DNA of 64,000 bases from Corynebacterium sp. HMSC05H05 (lineage in GTDB: Bacteria > Actinomycetota > Actinomycetes > Mycobacteriales > Mycobacteriaceae): contig NZ_KV788382.1 in NCBI RefSeq assembly GCF_001807265.1, positions 1 to 64,000 of the forward strand, in the 5' to 3' direction. Below, in pieces: positions 1 through 8,363 of the stretch (position 1 is the first letter of the stretch; the number at the start of each line of letters is the position of its first letter). The translations under genes were made by a program, and so were the position numbers. The notes under the pieces were generated by a model. The model saw nothing but the letters and a program-made list of their open reading frames with translations. It was not told the DNA's origin and searched no databases.

Positions 1-1
1 G

Positions 2-373
2 GGCTCCGACGGCTCCGACGTTGCCGCCCCCGCACCGGGCGCCCCCGAGAGCGCCGCGCCGGGCGCTCCCGACGCGTCGAACTTCCTCGCCACGGTCGCC
101 GGCGAAATGCGCGACTACGCCGGCCGCAACTTCGTCTCCGAGCTGGCCGTTGAGCCCATCCACGCCGACGACCTCTACGAATACGCCGATTCTGTGCTCT
201 CGCGCCTGCAGGAAACCCGCGTGGGCCAGCAGATCGCGCAGCTGAAGTCGCAGCTCCAGCGCATGCGGCCTTCCGACGACGAGGAGGCCTACAACGCCCT
301 CTTCTCCGACCTCGTCGCGCTCGAGCAGGCCCGCCGCGACCTCAACGACCGCGCCTTCCGCGGCAACCGTTAG
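2..373 (+). CDS. dnaG: DNA primase DnaG, C-terminal fragment (5' end outside window)
   Basis: The frame is open from the window edge to a TAG at 371-373, so only about the last 123 residues are present. DnaG makes RNA primers at the replication fork. The visible part starts with an Ala/Pro/Gly-rich linker (about residues 1-30 of the fragment) and continues into the helical C-terminal region that in this family contacts DnaB. The pattern LQExxVxxQIAxLKSxLQR, then YNxLFxDLVALEQxRRDL, is typical of the C-terminus of actinobacterial DnaG. The identification rests on this pattern; the TOPRIM and zinc domains lie upstream of the window. Confidence 0.88.
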   Translation, partial: GSDGSDVAAPAPGAPESAAPGAPDASNFLATVAGEMRDYAGRNFVSELAVEPIHADDLYEYADSVLSRLQETRVGQQIAQLKSQLQRMRPSDDEEAYNALFSDLVALEQARRDLNDRAFRGNR

Positions 374-396
374 GGGCGCGGGTATACCGAAATTGG

Positions 397-420
397 AATG
401 TGGCAAATATTTGCCACATT
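397..420. repeat. Perfect 24-bp palindrome
   Basis: The 24 bases equal their own reverse complement; each arm reads AATGTGGCAAAT. It lies 24 bp after the dnaG stop. It is AT-rich in a GC-rich setting and lacks a T-run, so it resembles a dimeric-regulator operator or a recombination site more than a terminator. Confidence 0.8.
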
Positions 421-502
421 TCGAAAACACCACATCCGTGGGCGAGTGGTGCTGGACGAAAAGTTGGGTGGGGCCCTTCGGAAGGAGCCGCCCCACATGA
501 GG

Positions 503-570
503 AAACCGGCTACCTACAACCGGCTACCATGCAGAGAAACCGCTGGTAGCCGGTTGTATGTAGCCGGTTT
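503..570. repeat. Long hairpin element, ACCGGCTACC family, copy 1
   Basis: Two 26-nt arms (503-528 and 545-570) match as inverted repeats at 25 of 26 positions, around a 16-nt loop. Each arm carries ACCGGCTAC(C) twice at 14-nt spacing, so the element has four half-sites. A second copy with the same 26-16-26 layout lies at 47001-47068. There is no T-run. Confidence 0.85.
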
Positions 571-623
571 GCGTGGTAGCGGCGGCGGTTTCGGGCGAAA
601 CCCCCGAAACCGCCCCGAAAACC

Positions 624-669
624 CCTACTCGGAGCGGCGGGCGAACTCGCGCAGCGCCCACTCCACGGC
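624..669. repeat. Direct repeat: duplicated 3' end of the OGG-fold gene (remnant copy)
   Basis: These 46 bases match 1279-1324 with one mismatch (at 664/1319). On the minus strand they encode the same last 14 residues and stop (AVEWALREFARRSE) as the OGG-fold protein but are detached from its body. The two copies bracket the hicB gene and the hicA remnant. Confidence 0.85.
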
Positions 670-712
670 AGGAACATCAGCTACTGCTCCGGAACCGGGT
701 CAATCATTGGCC

Positions 713-1102
713 TCACGCTGCGGAGTGCTGTTTGAGAATCTGCCCGACTCGGCCGTAGCTGATGCCCAGAAGGTAGGCGATGTCACGGTAGTTGTAACCG
801 CGTTCAGAGAGGTCTTTCGCGTGCTGGGCGATTTTCCCCAGTTGATCGTGTTCTTGCCGACGCAGCTCTTCGAGCTCGTCTCGTGCCGAAAGTGCCGCCT
901 TTTCCGCTTCGCCACCGATGGCGAGTTCGATCTGGGCGGACTCTGCATCGTGGGTCAGTTCGGGAAAAAGTCCAAGGGCGTCTTTGAATTCGTCTTCAAT
1001 CTGATCAAGGCGACGTGCTTGGACGATGACACCAGGGTCTTGATCGAGTTGGCCGACCCACCAGCCGGAGTCACGTTGGACAGTCGCGGTAAAACAGTTC
1101 AT
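713..1102 (-). CDS. hicB: HicB-family antitoxin-like protein
   Basis: A 129-residue protein. The N-terminal half (about 1-65) reads as a HicB-type partial RNase-H fold (FTATVQRDSGWWVGQL, then a helix rich in Asp/Glu). The C-terminal half contains a helix-turn-helix (RDIAYLLGISYGRVGQIL, about residues 105-123) of the kind that binds the module's own promoter. In HicAB modules HicB neutralises the mRNA-cleaving toxin HicA. The start lies 2 bp after the stop of a HicA-like remnant (1105-1209), the usual hicA-hicB order. Because hicA looks truncated, this copy may be an orphan antitoxin or regulator. The gene sits inside a segment bounded by 46-bp direct repeats. Confidence 0.7.
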   Translation of the reverse strand: MNCFTATVQRDSGWWVGQLDQDPGVIVQARRLDQIEDEFKDALGLFPELTHDAESAQIELAIGGEAEKAALSARDELEELRRQEHDQLGKIAQHAKDLSERGYNYRDIAYLLGISYGRVGQILKQHSAA

Positions 1103-1104
1103 CG

Positions 1105-1209
1105 TTATTTCAGTCCAATCTGCTTATAAATCTTTTGGGCGGCGAGATCGGGAATTTCTCGATGCCTGGGAACAGTCGTGTAGCGGTCACCGACCCATAT
1201 GCCTGCCAC
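1105..1209 (-). pseudogene. hicA: hicA toxin remnant (C-terminal part only)
   Basis: A 34-codon frame from a GTG at 1209 to a TAA at 1105-1107 ends in GDRYTTVPRHREIPDL and then KIYKQIGLK. This matches the second half of HicA mRNA interferases (a VPRH-type strand followed by an ILKQxGL helix). The N-terminal half, which carries the catalytic His in the double-stranded-RNA-binding fold, is absent: the frame runs upstream only into the terminator hairpin of the OGG-fold gene and a TGA. It was found by reading a frame shorter than the usual gene-calling limit. A very short functional peptide is possible but unlikely. Confidence 0.6.
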
Positions 1210-1222
1210 TGACCACCTAAAA

Positions 1223-1263
1223 ACAAAAACCCGGCGAGTTCAGGTTTTCCCTGAGCTCGCCGG
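1223..1263 (-). terminator. Rho-independent terminator of the OGG-fold gene
   Basis: On the minus strand a 14-bp stem (arms 1231-1244 and 1249-1263, one mismatch, TTTT-type loop) is followed by GTTTTTGTTTTT, 17 bp after the OGG-fold stop. Its arms (CCGGCGAGTTCAGG) resemble the CCTGAATTC hairpin elements seen elsewhere in the window. Confidence 0.8.
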
Positions 1264-1279
1264 ATCGCACACATTCTTC

Positions 1280-1933
1280 CTACTCGGAGCGGCGGGCGAA
1301 CTCGCGCAGCGCCCACTCGACGGCGTCCAACGGCAGCGATGAATCGTAAGCGTCGCGCGCCGAAGCCAGCGCAGCTAGGTACTCGCTGTACTCCTCGGCG
1401 GTCCAGTCGGCGTCAGAAGACAGCCCGGCCAAACGAGCGCGGTTGGAGCAGATGATCACCGGCTTCAACTCAGAGCCAGAGCCCGATTCCTGCTCCCCGG
1501 CCAGGAAGTACGCCACGGCCGACGCGAACTTCGGCGGCAGGCCAGTGCCGACCAAAGCACCGTAAGCGTCAACGGCACCCACGCCGTCAAGCTTCCGCAC
1601 CGCCCCCAGCAGCTTCGAAGCGTTCCCCTTGTTCCGCAAAAACGCCTGCATCTGCATCACCTGGTTGGACTGGCCAGCGGCGTAGGCGAAGCAGGCGCCC
1701 AAAAAGTCGATGATCTGCTCGCGCGCAAAACCGGACTCACGCACGTCCTCGCCGAACGCGAACACCTCGGAGCGGGTGATGGAGGCGGTGGCGTCGTCGC
1801 GGAACGGCGGCACGCGGCGCAGGTGGTGCGGCCACCCAGTCTTCCAGCGGATGGGGGAGAAGGTCACGGAATCGCCCAGCGCGTCCTGCGCGGTGGGCTT
1901 GACGGTCTCGAGGGCTTCAGCAATCTGAGTCAT
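1280..1933 (-). CDS. OGG-fold (8-oxoguanine DNA glycosylase-like) protein
   Basis: A 217-residue protein resembling the stand-alone OGG-fold family (helix-hairpin-helix glycosylase fold). It carries an HhH-like stretch LDGVGAVDAYGALVGTGLPP at about 125-145, a following KFASAVAYFLAG helix, and then PVIICSNRAR where true glycosylases have the catalytic LDxxVA segment. The catalytic Lys/Asp pair is not obvious, so activity is uncertain. A start at 1933 is chosen because TAAGAT (1941-1946) ends 7 nt before this ATG, the leaderless pattern seen widely here; an ATG at 1942 is the alternative. It is divergent from mazG with only 34 bp between the starts. Its last 46 bp are duplicated at 624-669. Confidence 0.6.
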   Translation of the reverse strand: MTQIAEALETVKPTAQDALGDSVTFSPIRWKTGWPHHLRRVPPFRDDATASITRSEVFAFGEDVRESGFAREQIIDFLGACFAYAAGQSNQVMQMQAFLRNKGNASKLLGAVRKLDGVGAVDAYGALVGTGLPPKFASAVAYFLAGEQESGSGSELKPVIICSNRARLAGLSSDADWTAEEYSEYLAALASARDAYDSSLPLDAVEWALREFARRSE

Positions 1934-1940
1934 GCGCTCC

Positions 1941-1946
1941 ATCTTA
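1941..1946 (-). promoter_or_regulatory. -10 box of the OGG-fold gene
   Basis: TAAGAT on the minus strand ends 7 nt before the ATG at 1933; no Shine-Dalgarno is present, so a leaderless transcript is likely. Confidence 0.5.
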
Positions 1947-1953
1947 GAGCCCT

Positions 1954-1959
1954 TAGACT
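1954..1959 (+). promoter_or_regulatory. -10 box of mazG
   Basis: TAGACT ends 8 nt before the mazG ATG at 1968 with no ribosome-binding site, back to back with the divergent -10 box at 1941-1946. Confidence 0.45.
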
Positions 1960-1967
1960 TGCCCACC

Positions 1968-2573
1968 ATGACCGCAACCGTCCTGCTTCTCGACCCCCGC
2001 TGGCCCTCCCTCATCCCCCTCCACCTCGCCGGCCGCATCAGCGGCGATGTCGCCTTCACGCCTGAGGTGCCTGTCGACGTCCGCTGGGCCCTCAACGTCA
2101 AAGGCGGCACGGAAAGCTGGCTGATTTCCACCGACCCGGACGACCCGGAGGTCCGTTGCTGGCAGGGGGAGGGCGCGGCAACGGAACGCGTCGCTAGTCT
2201 CGACGACCCTGTCTTCGAGGCCACCCGCACGATGCACGCCGCGCGCCGCCGCGGGGAGTGGGAGCAGGCGATGACGCACGAAAGCCTCCTGCCGTTTCTG
2301 TGGGAGGAGGCTGAGGAAGTCGCGCAGGCAATCGAGCACAAGTTGCCTATCGACGATCTAAAGTCCGAACTGTCCGACCTGCTGCTCCAAATCCTGTTCC
2401 ACGCCGAAATCGCGCAGGAGACCGGAGCGTTCGATTTCGGCGACGTGGCCGACGCGTTCGTGCAGAAGATGCGCCGCCGCGCGCCCTACCTTTTCGACGG
2501 CTCAACCGGCCCCGTGGACAAAGCCACCCAGGACCGGTTGTGGGAGGAAGGCAAGGCCGCCGAGAAGAATTAG
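1968..2573 (+). CDS. mazG: MazG family nucleotide pyrophosphohydrolase
   Basis: A 201-residue protein whose second half (about 85-190) has the MazG pattern: ESLLPFLWEEAEEVAQAI, then DDLKSELSDLLLQILFHAEIA, with the Glu/Asp residues that bind Mg2+ (ExxE and ExxD). MazG removes pyrophosphate from NTPs, including damaged ones. The N-terminal 80 residues (a TATVLLLDPRWPSLIP strand and on) form the corynebacterial extension. ATG 1968 has a -10-like hexamer 8 nt upstream; an in-frame ATG at 1932 would overlap the divergent gene's promoter. Its stop overlaps the convergent secreted-protein gene by 3 bp. The mazG-lpqU-eno order is conserved in the group. Confidence 0.85.
   Translation: MTATVLLLDPRWPSLIPLHLAGRISGDVAFTPEVPVDVRWALNVKGGTESWLISTDPDDPEVRCWQGEGAATERVASLDDPVFEATRTMHAARRRGEWEQAMTHESLLPFLWEEAEEVAQAIEHKLPIDDLKSELSDLLLQILFHAEIAQETGAFDFGDVADAFVQKMRRRAPYLFDGSTGPVDKATQDRLWEEGKAAEKN
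2345..2355 (+). repeat. GCCTATCGACG motif (site 1)
   Basis: Exact copy of the overrepresented 11-mer, inside mazG, where it encodes Pro-Ile-Asp using the proline codon CCT. Other exact sites: 3565, 4509(-), 8858, 34988(-), 44458(-), 49221(-), 51334, 58661(-). GCTTATCGACG variants: 5527, 40172(-), 42284, 48510(-). Confidence 0.8.
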
Positions 2574-2986
2574 CGCAGCGCGCCGATGTAGTTGCGGATG
2601 TCCGGCAGGTTGGCCTGGGAGGACATCTGGGAGCTCATGGCGAAGAACTGGTCCAGCGGGGTGGCCGGGTCCGGCTTGACGATGCCGCACTCCAGCGCGC
2701 GGTCCGCAAGCGCGCCGACCGTGGAGGCGGAGGCGAGGCGCAGGGTGGCGTCCTTGCCCACGACGTTGTTCACGTTGGCGACCAGCTGGGAGCGGGTGGT
2801 GTCCGGGCCGACCATGTTGGTGGAGGTCAGGCCAACGCGCAGGGCGTCGCAGTTGGCGGTGGCGATGTTGCCGTTGAGCAGCTTGAGCAGCTCGAGCGAC
2901 TGCGTCTGGGCCTGAGCGGTGGCGGGGGAGGTGACGGCGGCCGCGGCCATCAGGCCAGCGGCGGCAAGGGTTGCGATACGGCGCAT
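2570..2986 (-). CDS. Small secreted protein of unknown function
   Basis: A 138-residue protein with a clear Sec signal peptide (MRRIATLAAAGLMAAAAV, cleavage near ATAQA at about residue 26). The mature part is helical, with two Cys (about 46 and 111) that could pair. ATG 2986 is chosen because AAAGGA lies about 10 nt upstream and the signal peptide starts there; upstream Met codons would bury it. It sits tail to tail with mazG, the stops overlapping. No domain is recognised; it resembles the small exported proteins common in corynebacteria. Confidence 0.75.
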   Translation of the reverse strand: MRRIATLAAAGLMAAAAVTSPATAQAQTQSLELLKLLNGNIATANCDALRVGLTSTNMVGPDTTRSQLVANVNNVVGKDATLRLASASTVGALADRALECGIVKPDPATPLDQFFAMSSQMSSQANLPDIRNYIGALR

Positions 2987-3200
2987 TGGAAGGGGTCCTT
3001 TCGGGGAAGAAACTAGGTCGCGGAGAATCATACATGTTAAGCAAGTGGCACGTGTGGCAAAAGTGGCAAAATTGATCGCATTTCGGTCGGCCAGTGGGGT
3101 GGACATGTGCTGATTAACTTGCGTCGATGAAAACCCAAAAACAGCCGCGCGAAACCCCAGCTCGCAACCCACCCTCCCGCCCAAAACACACCAAAAACAT

Positions 3201-3239
3201 CGCCGAATTCAGGTTTTGCCGCAATACCTGAATTCGGCG
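3201..3239. repeat. Hairpin, CCTGAATTC family
   Basis: Perfect 14-bp arms (3201-3214 CGCCGAATTCAGGT and 3226-3239) enclose an 11-nt loop. The same core recurs in the elements at 39124-39230 and 44253-44399 and, loosely, in the terminator at 1223-1263. No gene ends next to it, so it is probably not a plain terminator. Confidence 0.8.
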
Positions 3240-3365
3240 CGGGTGTGCGCGGTGGTATGTGCTTCAAGGCAGACATAAACCCGCCGCGAATTCGGGCCAA
3301 CTACGACAAAACCCAACGCGGGTATGTGCTACCGGCGCGTTCACCATTCGCAGGCACCCGCGCGG

Positions 3366-3371
3366 TACACT
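3366..3371 (+). promoter_or_regulatory. -10 box of the transglycosylase gene
   Basis: TACACT ends 8 nt before ATG 3380; no Shine-Dalgarno is present. Confidence 0.45.
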
Positions 3372-3379
3372 CTCCGGTC

Positions 3380-4186
3380 ATGTCAGCAGCCAGGCGAGTA
3401 GCGCGCGGGTGCGGCTGCGCGGGTGTCCTCGTCGCGGCCGCCGCGGTGGTGATGGTGGTCGCGCTGGTGGCGTGGCTCATCGCCGCGTTCTCCACCCCGG
3501 ACCGTCACGAGCCGCTCCAGCCGGTGCCCACCACCATGCCGCCGCCAGCCGCCGTAGCGCCCCCGCCTATCGACGTCCACGGCCCCGGCCGCACCTCCGA
3601 CCTGCTTTTTGACTGGTCGCAGGACATCGGCAACGCCACCAACGTCTCGGGCCAGGCGATCCGCGCCTACGCCAACGCCGCGCTGATCGCCAACGAGTCC
3701 TGGCCGGCCTGCAACCTGCAGTGGAACACGCTCGCCGGCATCGGCTGGGTGGAAACACGCCACGGCACCTACACGGGCCACTTCAACAACTCCCAGTTAA
3801 ACCAAGATGGCTACCCGGAGCCGCCGATCATCGGCCCGAAGCTTGACGGCGACGGCTTCGCCCACGTCACGGACACCGACCAAGGCGCCTTCGACAACGA
3901 CCCTGAGTTCGACCGTGCTGTCGGCCCCATGCAGTTCATCCCCGAGTCCTGGGCGCGCTTCGGACGCGACGCCAACGGCGACGGCCACCCGGACCCGCAG
4001 CAGATCGACGACGCCGCTCTCGGCGCCGCCAACCTCCTGTGCAACTCCGGCGGGCACACGCGCGACCTGGCTACGGAAGAGGGCTGGCGCCAAGCGATTT
4101 TCGCCTACAACCAGTCCAACGACTACGTGGCCAAAGTCCGCGACGCCGCGGCGAACTACGCCATGAACCAACCGGCGCACCGATAG
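3380..4186 (+). CDS. LpqU-type lytic murein transglycosylase
   Basis: A 268-residue envelope protein that probably cleaves peptidoglycan glycan strands. A membrane anchor or signal (about 15-37) is followed by a Pro-rich linker (50-70) and an SLT-like lysozyme-fold domain (about 95-260): GIGWVETRHGTY supplies the likely catalytic Glu at about 125, and AVGPMQFIPESWARFG plus DDAALGAANLLC are the usual downstream motifs. ATG 3380 gives a clean anchor and follows a TACACT hexamer; a longer frame from 3245 would run through the hairpin region and is unlikely. It lies directly upstream of eno, as in other corynebacteria and mycobacteria (LpqU position). It contains a GCCTATCGACG site at 3565-3575. 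Confidence 0.78.
   Translation: MSAARRVARGCGCAGVLVAAAAVVMVVALVAWLIAAFSTPDRHEPLQPVPTTMPPPAAVAPPPIDVHGPGRTSDLLFDWSQDIGNATNVSGQAIRAYANAALIANESWPACNLQWNTLAGIGWVETRHGTYTGHFNNSQLNQDGYPEPPIIGPKLDGDGFAHVTDTDQGAFDNDPEFDRAVGPMQFIPESWARFGRDANGDGHPDPQQIDDAALGAANLLCNSGGHTRDLATEEGWRQAIFAYNQSNDYVAKVRDAAANYAMNQPAHR
3565..3575 (+). repeat. GCCTATCGACG motif (site 2)
   Basis: Exact 11-mer in the Pro-rich linker of the transglycosylase gene (Pro-Ile-Asp codons). Confidence 0.8.
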
Positions 4187-4206
4187 CACTGACCGGGCTA
4201 AGCTAG

Positions 4207-5520
<1,314 letters not shown>

Positions 5521-5526
5521 GCACTT

Positions 5527-5537
5527 GCTTATCGACG
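5527..5537 (+). repeat. GCTTATCGACG motif variant
   Basis: One-base variant of the 11-mer, 6 bp after the eno stop and before its terminator. Confidence 0.6.
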
Positions 5538-5544
5538 CACCTCC

Positions 5545-5578
5545 GGCCCCGCCCGTCTTCGGCGCGGGGTCTTCTTTT
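5545..5578 (+). terminator. Rho-independent terminator of eno
   Basis: A GC stem (CCCCGC 5547-5552 with GCGGGG 5564-5569) is followed by TCTTCTTTT, 25 bp after the eno stop. Confidence 0.85.
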
Positions 5579-5596
5579 GGTCGCATCGATTGATGT

Positions 5597-5663
5597 TTGT
5601 ATCAATCTGAACTGACGATTGTATCTCGATGAGTGATACAATCGTCGCCAGGGAGCGATACAA
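5597..5663. promoter_or_regulatory. Four-half-site operator of the AbiEi-type gene
   Basis: TTGTATC at 5597-5603 and 5619-5625 faces GATACAA at 5635-5641 and 5657-5663, with start-to-start spacing of 22-16-22. The two inner sites are part of a perfect 12-bp inverted repeat (5614-5625/5635-5646). This symmetric array covers the region just upstream of the AbiEi start, as expected for autoregulation by a dimeric antitoxin. Confidence 0.75.
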
Positions 5664-5664
5664 A

Positions 5665-6483
5665 GTGACGGAGTGGCGTATGAAGCAAGCGGAGGTGCTG
5701 GCGACCTTGGAGACGATCGCCTCCGACCAGTGGGGGATCGTCACTACGGCACAGGCTGGCCGGGAGGGCGTGGAAAGACTGCAACTTTCGCGGCTGGCTG
5801 AAAAAGGCGACCTTGATCGAGCGAGGCATGGCGTGTACTTGCTGCCCTCCCATCAGGCTGGGCCGCAGGATGAGATTCGTGCCGCATGGCTGTCTCTTGA
5901 ACCAAAGAAGTTCATCGACGAACGCTGGGAGGATGAGTGGCCCGTCGTGGTTTCTCACGAGTCTGCAGCGCGCATCCACGGCATTGGGCGTTTGATTCCG
6001 CCGAAGCTCACATTCTCGACCGGCGGCACGAAGCAGACGCGGCAACAGGGGATCCGCATCTACACTCGCCGCGAGATTCCCGAAACAGACATCGTGTCCG
6101 TGGATGGGCTACCGGTGACAAGTGTTGCCAGGACAGTCGGCGACCTGGCTGAACTGAAGGTCGAGAGGGGATACCTGGCCGACCTGGTCGCGGACGCCTT
6201 GCGAAAGGAAAACGTACGCATCGATGACCTTGCTGAGAAGCTGAAGCCTGCAGCCCGTTCCTTCGGGGCGAAAACCGGTACGCAACTGGTCTCCGAGTTG
6301 AGTGCTGAAGCGTCTTCCGTGGAGGACCTCGATGAACTTCGCAAACGGCTGGTTCACACCACGCAGGGCGCGGGGGACTTGGTTATCGACGACAACGTAT
6401 TGCAATTGATTAACAACCAAATCGAAGAGGCGCTGGAACCACTCCGGAAGCAGGTAGACCAGATAGCGAAACATCGGGCTTAA
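5665..6483 (+). CDS. AbiEi-type antitoxin/transcriptional regulator, orphan
   Basis: About 272 residues from GTG 5665. The N-terminal winged helix (EVLATLETIASDQWGIVTTAQA, to about residue 60) and the following core (ARHGVYLLP, HESAARIHGIG, GIRIYTRREIP, GLPVTSVARTVGDLAE) are the order seen in AbiEi antitoxins of type IV modules, which repress their own promoter. GTG 5665 is preferred because AGGGAG lies 9 nt upstream; ATG 5680 and ATG 5629 are alternatives. The C-terminal 60 residues form a coiled-coil-like tail. No AbiEii nucleotidyltransferase toxin follows: the next gene is an unrelated SWIM protein after 190 bp. It interrupts the usual eno-ftsB adjacency. Confidence 0.72.
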   Translation: MTEWRMKQAEVLATLETIASDQWGIVTTAQAGREGVERLQLSRLAEKGDLDRARHGVYLLPSHQAGPQDEIRAAWLSLEPKKFIDERWEDEWPVVVSHESAARIHGIGRLIPPKLTFSTGGTKQTRQQGIRIYTRREIPETDIVSVDGLPVTSVARTVGDLAELKVERGYLADLVADALRKENVRIDDLAEKLKPAARSFGAKTGTQLVSELSAEASSVEDLDELRKRLVHTTQGAGDLVIDDNVLQLINNQIEEALEPLRKQVDQIAKHRA

Positions 6484-6661
6484 GGCGTGTGCTCGTAAAA
6501 TTTAACGACGCACATTTCCCACCTGGGCAAACGCGCATCGAAAATCGCCGGAATGTCAGCTTTTGCGACGCAACACCATTTCCCGGTAGCGATGTCGTAT
6601 GTCTCTGAGGGACTGGATCCGGCGCTGTCCAGTGACTAGGCAGCGTTGGGGCGAAACCACG

Positions 6662-6667
6662 TACAGT
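6662..6667 (+). promoter_or_regulatory. -10 box of the SWIM gene
   Basis: TACAGT ends exactly 7 nt before GTG 6675; there is no Shine-Dalgarno, so a leaderless transcript is likely. Confidence 0.5.
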
Positions 6668-6674
6668 TGATCAA

Positions 6675-8339
6675 GTGACTATTCGTACTCTGTTTGATCA
6701 GCTGACCGTGGACTATCTGGCGGAGCGCACCGACCACGCGAGTTTTGACCGCGGGCAGAAGATCGACCCGCAGCGCGTGGCGATCACCGAGCGCACCGAC
6801 AACGTGGTGCGCTCCACGGTGACCGCGCCGCACGAGTACCACGTGCGCCTTTTACTCAGCGGCGCGGACCTGCAGGCCGAGTGCGACTGCGCGATCGAGC
6901 ACGAGTGGTGCCGCCACGCGGTGGCCACGGCGCTGAAGCTGATCCACGAGCGCGGGGAAGTGTTCACCCCCAGTGTGCAGGCGGCCGCTGCGGCGGAGGC
7001 CGTGTTCGACGACGAGATCGACGAATTCGTGGCCAACCTGCGCCACGACCAGCTGGTGCAGCTGGTGCGTAACCTGCGCGTGGCGCAGCCGAATGTGGAC
7101 CTTGTGTTAGAGGTTGGGGCGGCGGAGCACGGTGGGGGACCGGAGGCCGTCGGTAGGCGAATCGCCCAACGGGTGGACCGCTTGAGCCGCAAGAACCCCG
7201 GCTGGTCCGCGCGACTGACCGCGGAAGTGGCGCAGGAGTGGTTCGCGCTGCTGGACATCTGCTCCACCTGCATCGACCGCGGCTGGGGCGCGCAGCTGGT
7301 GCGCCCGCTGGAGGCCGCCACCGAGGGCATCGGGCAGATGCTGCTGCGCACTGACGACGCCTACGGCTCTCTCGCCGACGCCTACCGCACCGCGATTATC
7401 CTGCACCTGGCCGCTTACCGGCAGGCGCCGCCGACGCCGGGGGAGGTGGTGGAGTGGATCTCCAACCTGGTCTTCGACGAAACCGGCTTCGGCGAGCCTG
7501 ACCTAGCCGATTACGCCGACTGGCTGGACATCCCGGCCGTCGATGAGCTGGAGCGCCGCCTGGACAAGCAGGACACGCAGGACGCCTTCGGCCGCTACGA
7601 CGACGCCCTGGTGTACCTGCGCGAGGGCATCGCTCGCCTGCGCGGAGACGACCTCGCGCTCGAGCAGATGCTCGCAGGCGACGAGCTACTCGCCTTCTTT
7701 GAGGAGCGCGCCCGCGACGACGACGCCCGGGAGCTGCTCGAAGCCGCCATGAAGGAGCGCGTGAGCACAAAGCGCCTAGGACTCGGCGGCACCGGCATCT
7801 CCATGGAGGCGCTGACAGCCCGCTTGGACCGCTACTTCGGCGCTGGCGCCCTATTAAAGTTCCGCACCGCCTTTGCCACATCCCACCCGGGTCGGGGTTT
7901 CCGCGAGCTGCTGGCCGAAGACGGCGCCACCCCCGCCATGGCCCAAGAGGTCATCGATGCCGCCCCGAGCTGGATCCAGGGCAACCTCAAGCTGCTCTAC
8001 GCCGAGCACTTCGACGACTTCGAGCTGGGCTACCGTGTGGCCACCGAGCACCCGCGCCCGGACGAGCTGGACCCGGAGCTGATCTTTGAGATGGGCACCG
8101 CCATCGGCGTGAACGTGGACCGCGCCCGCGGCACCGAGCTGATGTTCCGCCTGCCGGAGCACTTCGCCGCCGCGGGTGATCTGCCCAGCTACAAGCGCTT
8201 GGAGGCGGAGCTGCGCGACATCCGCAAGTTCGTCGCCGACGACGCAAACGCGCAGGCCCGCTTCAACGAGCTGGTGGAGGACCTGCGTGCCCGCTACGCC
8301 GGCCGCGCCGCCATCCGCGAGATCCTCGAGCGCATCTAG
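6675..8339 (+). CDS. SWIM zinc-finger protein of unknown role
   Basis: A 554-residue protein. A SWIM-type zinc motif CxCx6CxH is visible at 70-81 (Cys70, Cys72, Cys79, His81) inside a small beta fold; such motifs bind DNA or proteins. The remaining 450 residues look all-helical, with many short acidic helices, suggestive of a scaffold of helical repeats; no enzymatic motif is seen. The GTG start is supported by a -10 hexamer 7 nt upstream. In other bacteria SWIM proteins of this length are usually encoded alone or beside SNF2 helicases; no helicase is present here. With the AbiEi gene it forms an insertion between eno and ftsB. Confidence 0.7.
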   Translation: MTIRTLFDQLTVDYLAERTDHASFDRGQKIDPQRVAITERTDNVVRSTVTAPHEYHVRLLLSGADLQAECDCAIEHEWCRHAVATALKLIHERGEVFTPSVQAAAAAEAVFDDEIDEFVANLRHDQLVQLVRNLRVAQPNVDLVLEVGAAEHGGGPEAVGRRIAQRVDRLSRKNPGWSARLTAEVAQEWFALLDICSTCIDRGWGAQLVRPLEAATEGIGQMLLRTDDAYGSLADAYRTAIILHLAAYRQAPPTPGEVVEWISNLVFDETGFGEPDLADYADWLDIPAVDELERRLDKQDTQDAFGRYDDALVYLREGIARLRGDDLALEQMLAGDELLAFFEERARDDDARELLEAAMKERVSTKRLGLGGTGISMEALTARLDRYFGAGALLKFRTAFATSHPGRGFRELLAEDGATPAMAQEVIDAAPSWIQGNLKLLYAEHFDDFELGYRVATEHPRPDELDPELIFEMGTAIGVNVDRARGTELMFRLPEHFAAAGDLPSYKRLEAELRDIRKFVADDANAQARFNELVEDLRARYAGRAAIREILERI

Positions 8340-8348
8340 TCCCTGGCG

Positions 8349-8354
8349 TATCAT
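8349..8354 (+). promoter_or_regulatory. Possible -10 box of ftsB
   Basis: TATCAT ends 9 nt before ATG 8364; no Shine-Dalgarno is visible. Confidence 0.35.
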
Positions 8355-8363
8355 CTGCTGATT

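Larger units (their letters stand above)
374..712. other. Intergenic region between dnaG and hicB
   Basis: No convincing gene lies in these 339 bases. They hold, in order, a perfect 24-bp palindrome (397-420), a weak GC hairpin (about 469-495), the long ACCGGCTACC hairpin (503-570), and a copy of the 3' end of the OGG-fold gene (624-669). A frame open from 398 to 1129 on the plus strand crosses these elements and hicB and has no recognisable protein character. Confidence 0.7.
2987..3379. other. Divergent intergenic region with hairpin
   Basis: This 393-bp gap between two outward-facing genes holds AT-rich promoter-like DNA near 3030-3120, the 14-bp-arm CCTGAATTC hairpin (3201-3239), and a TACACT -10 candidate (3366-3371) for the transglycosylase gene. 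No gene is supported. Confidence 0.6.

Noticed and set aside
398..1129. 243-codon plus-strand frame downstream of dnaG
   Set aside because: Runs through the palindrome, the hairpin and antisense to hicB; no protein character.
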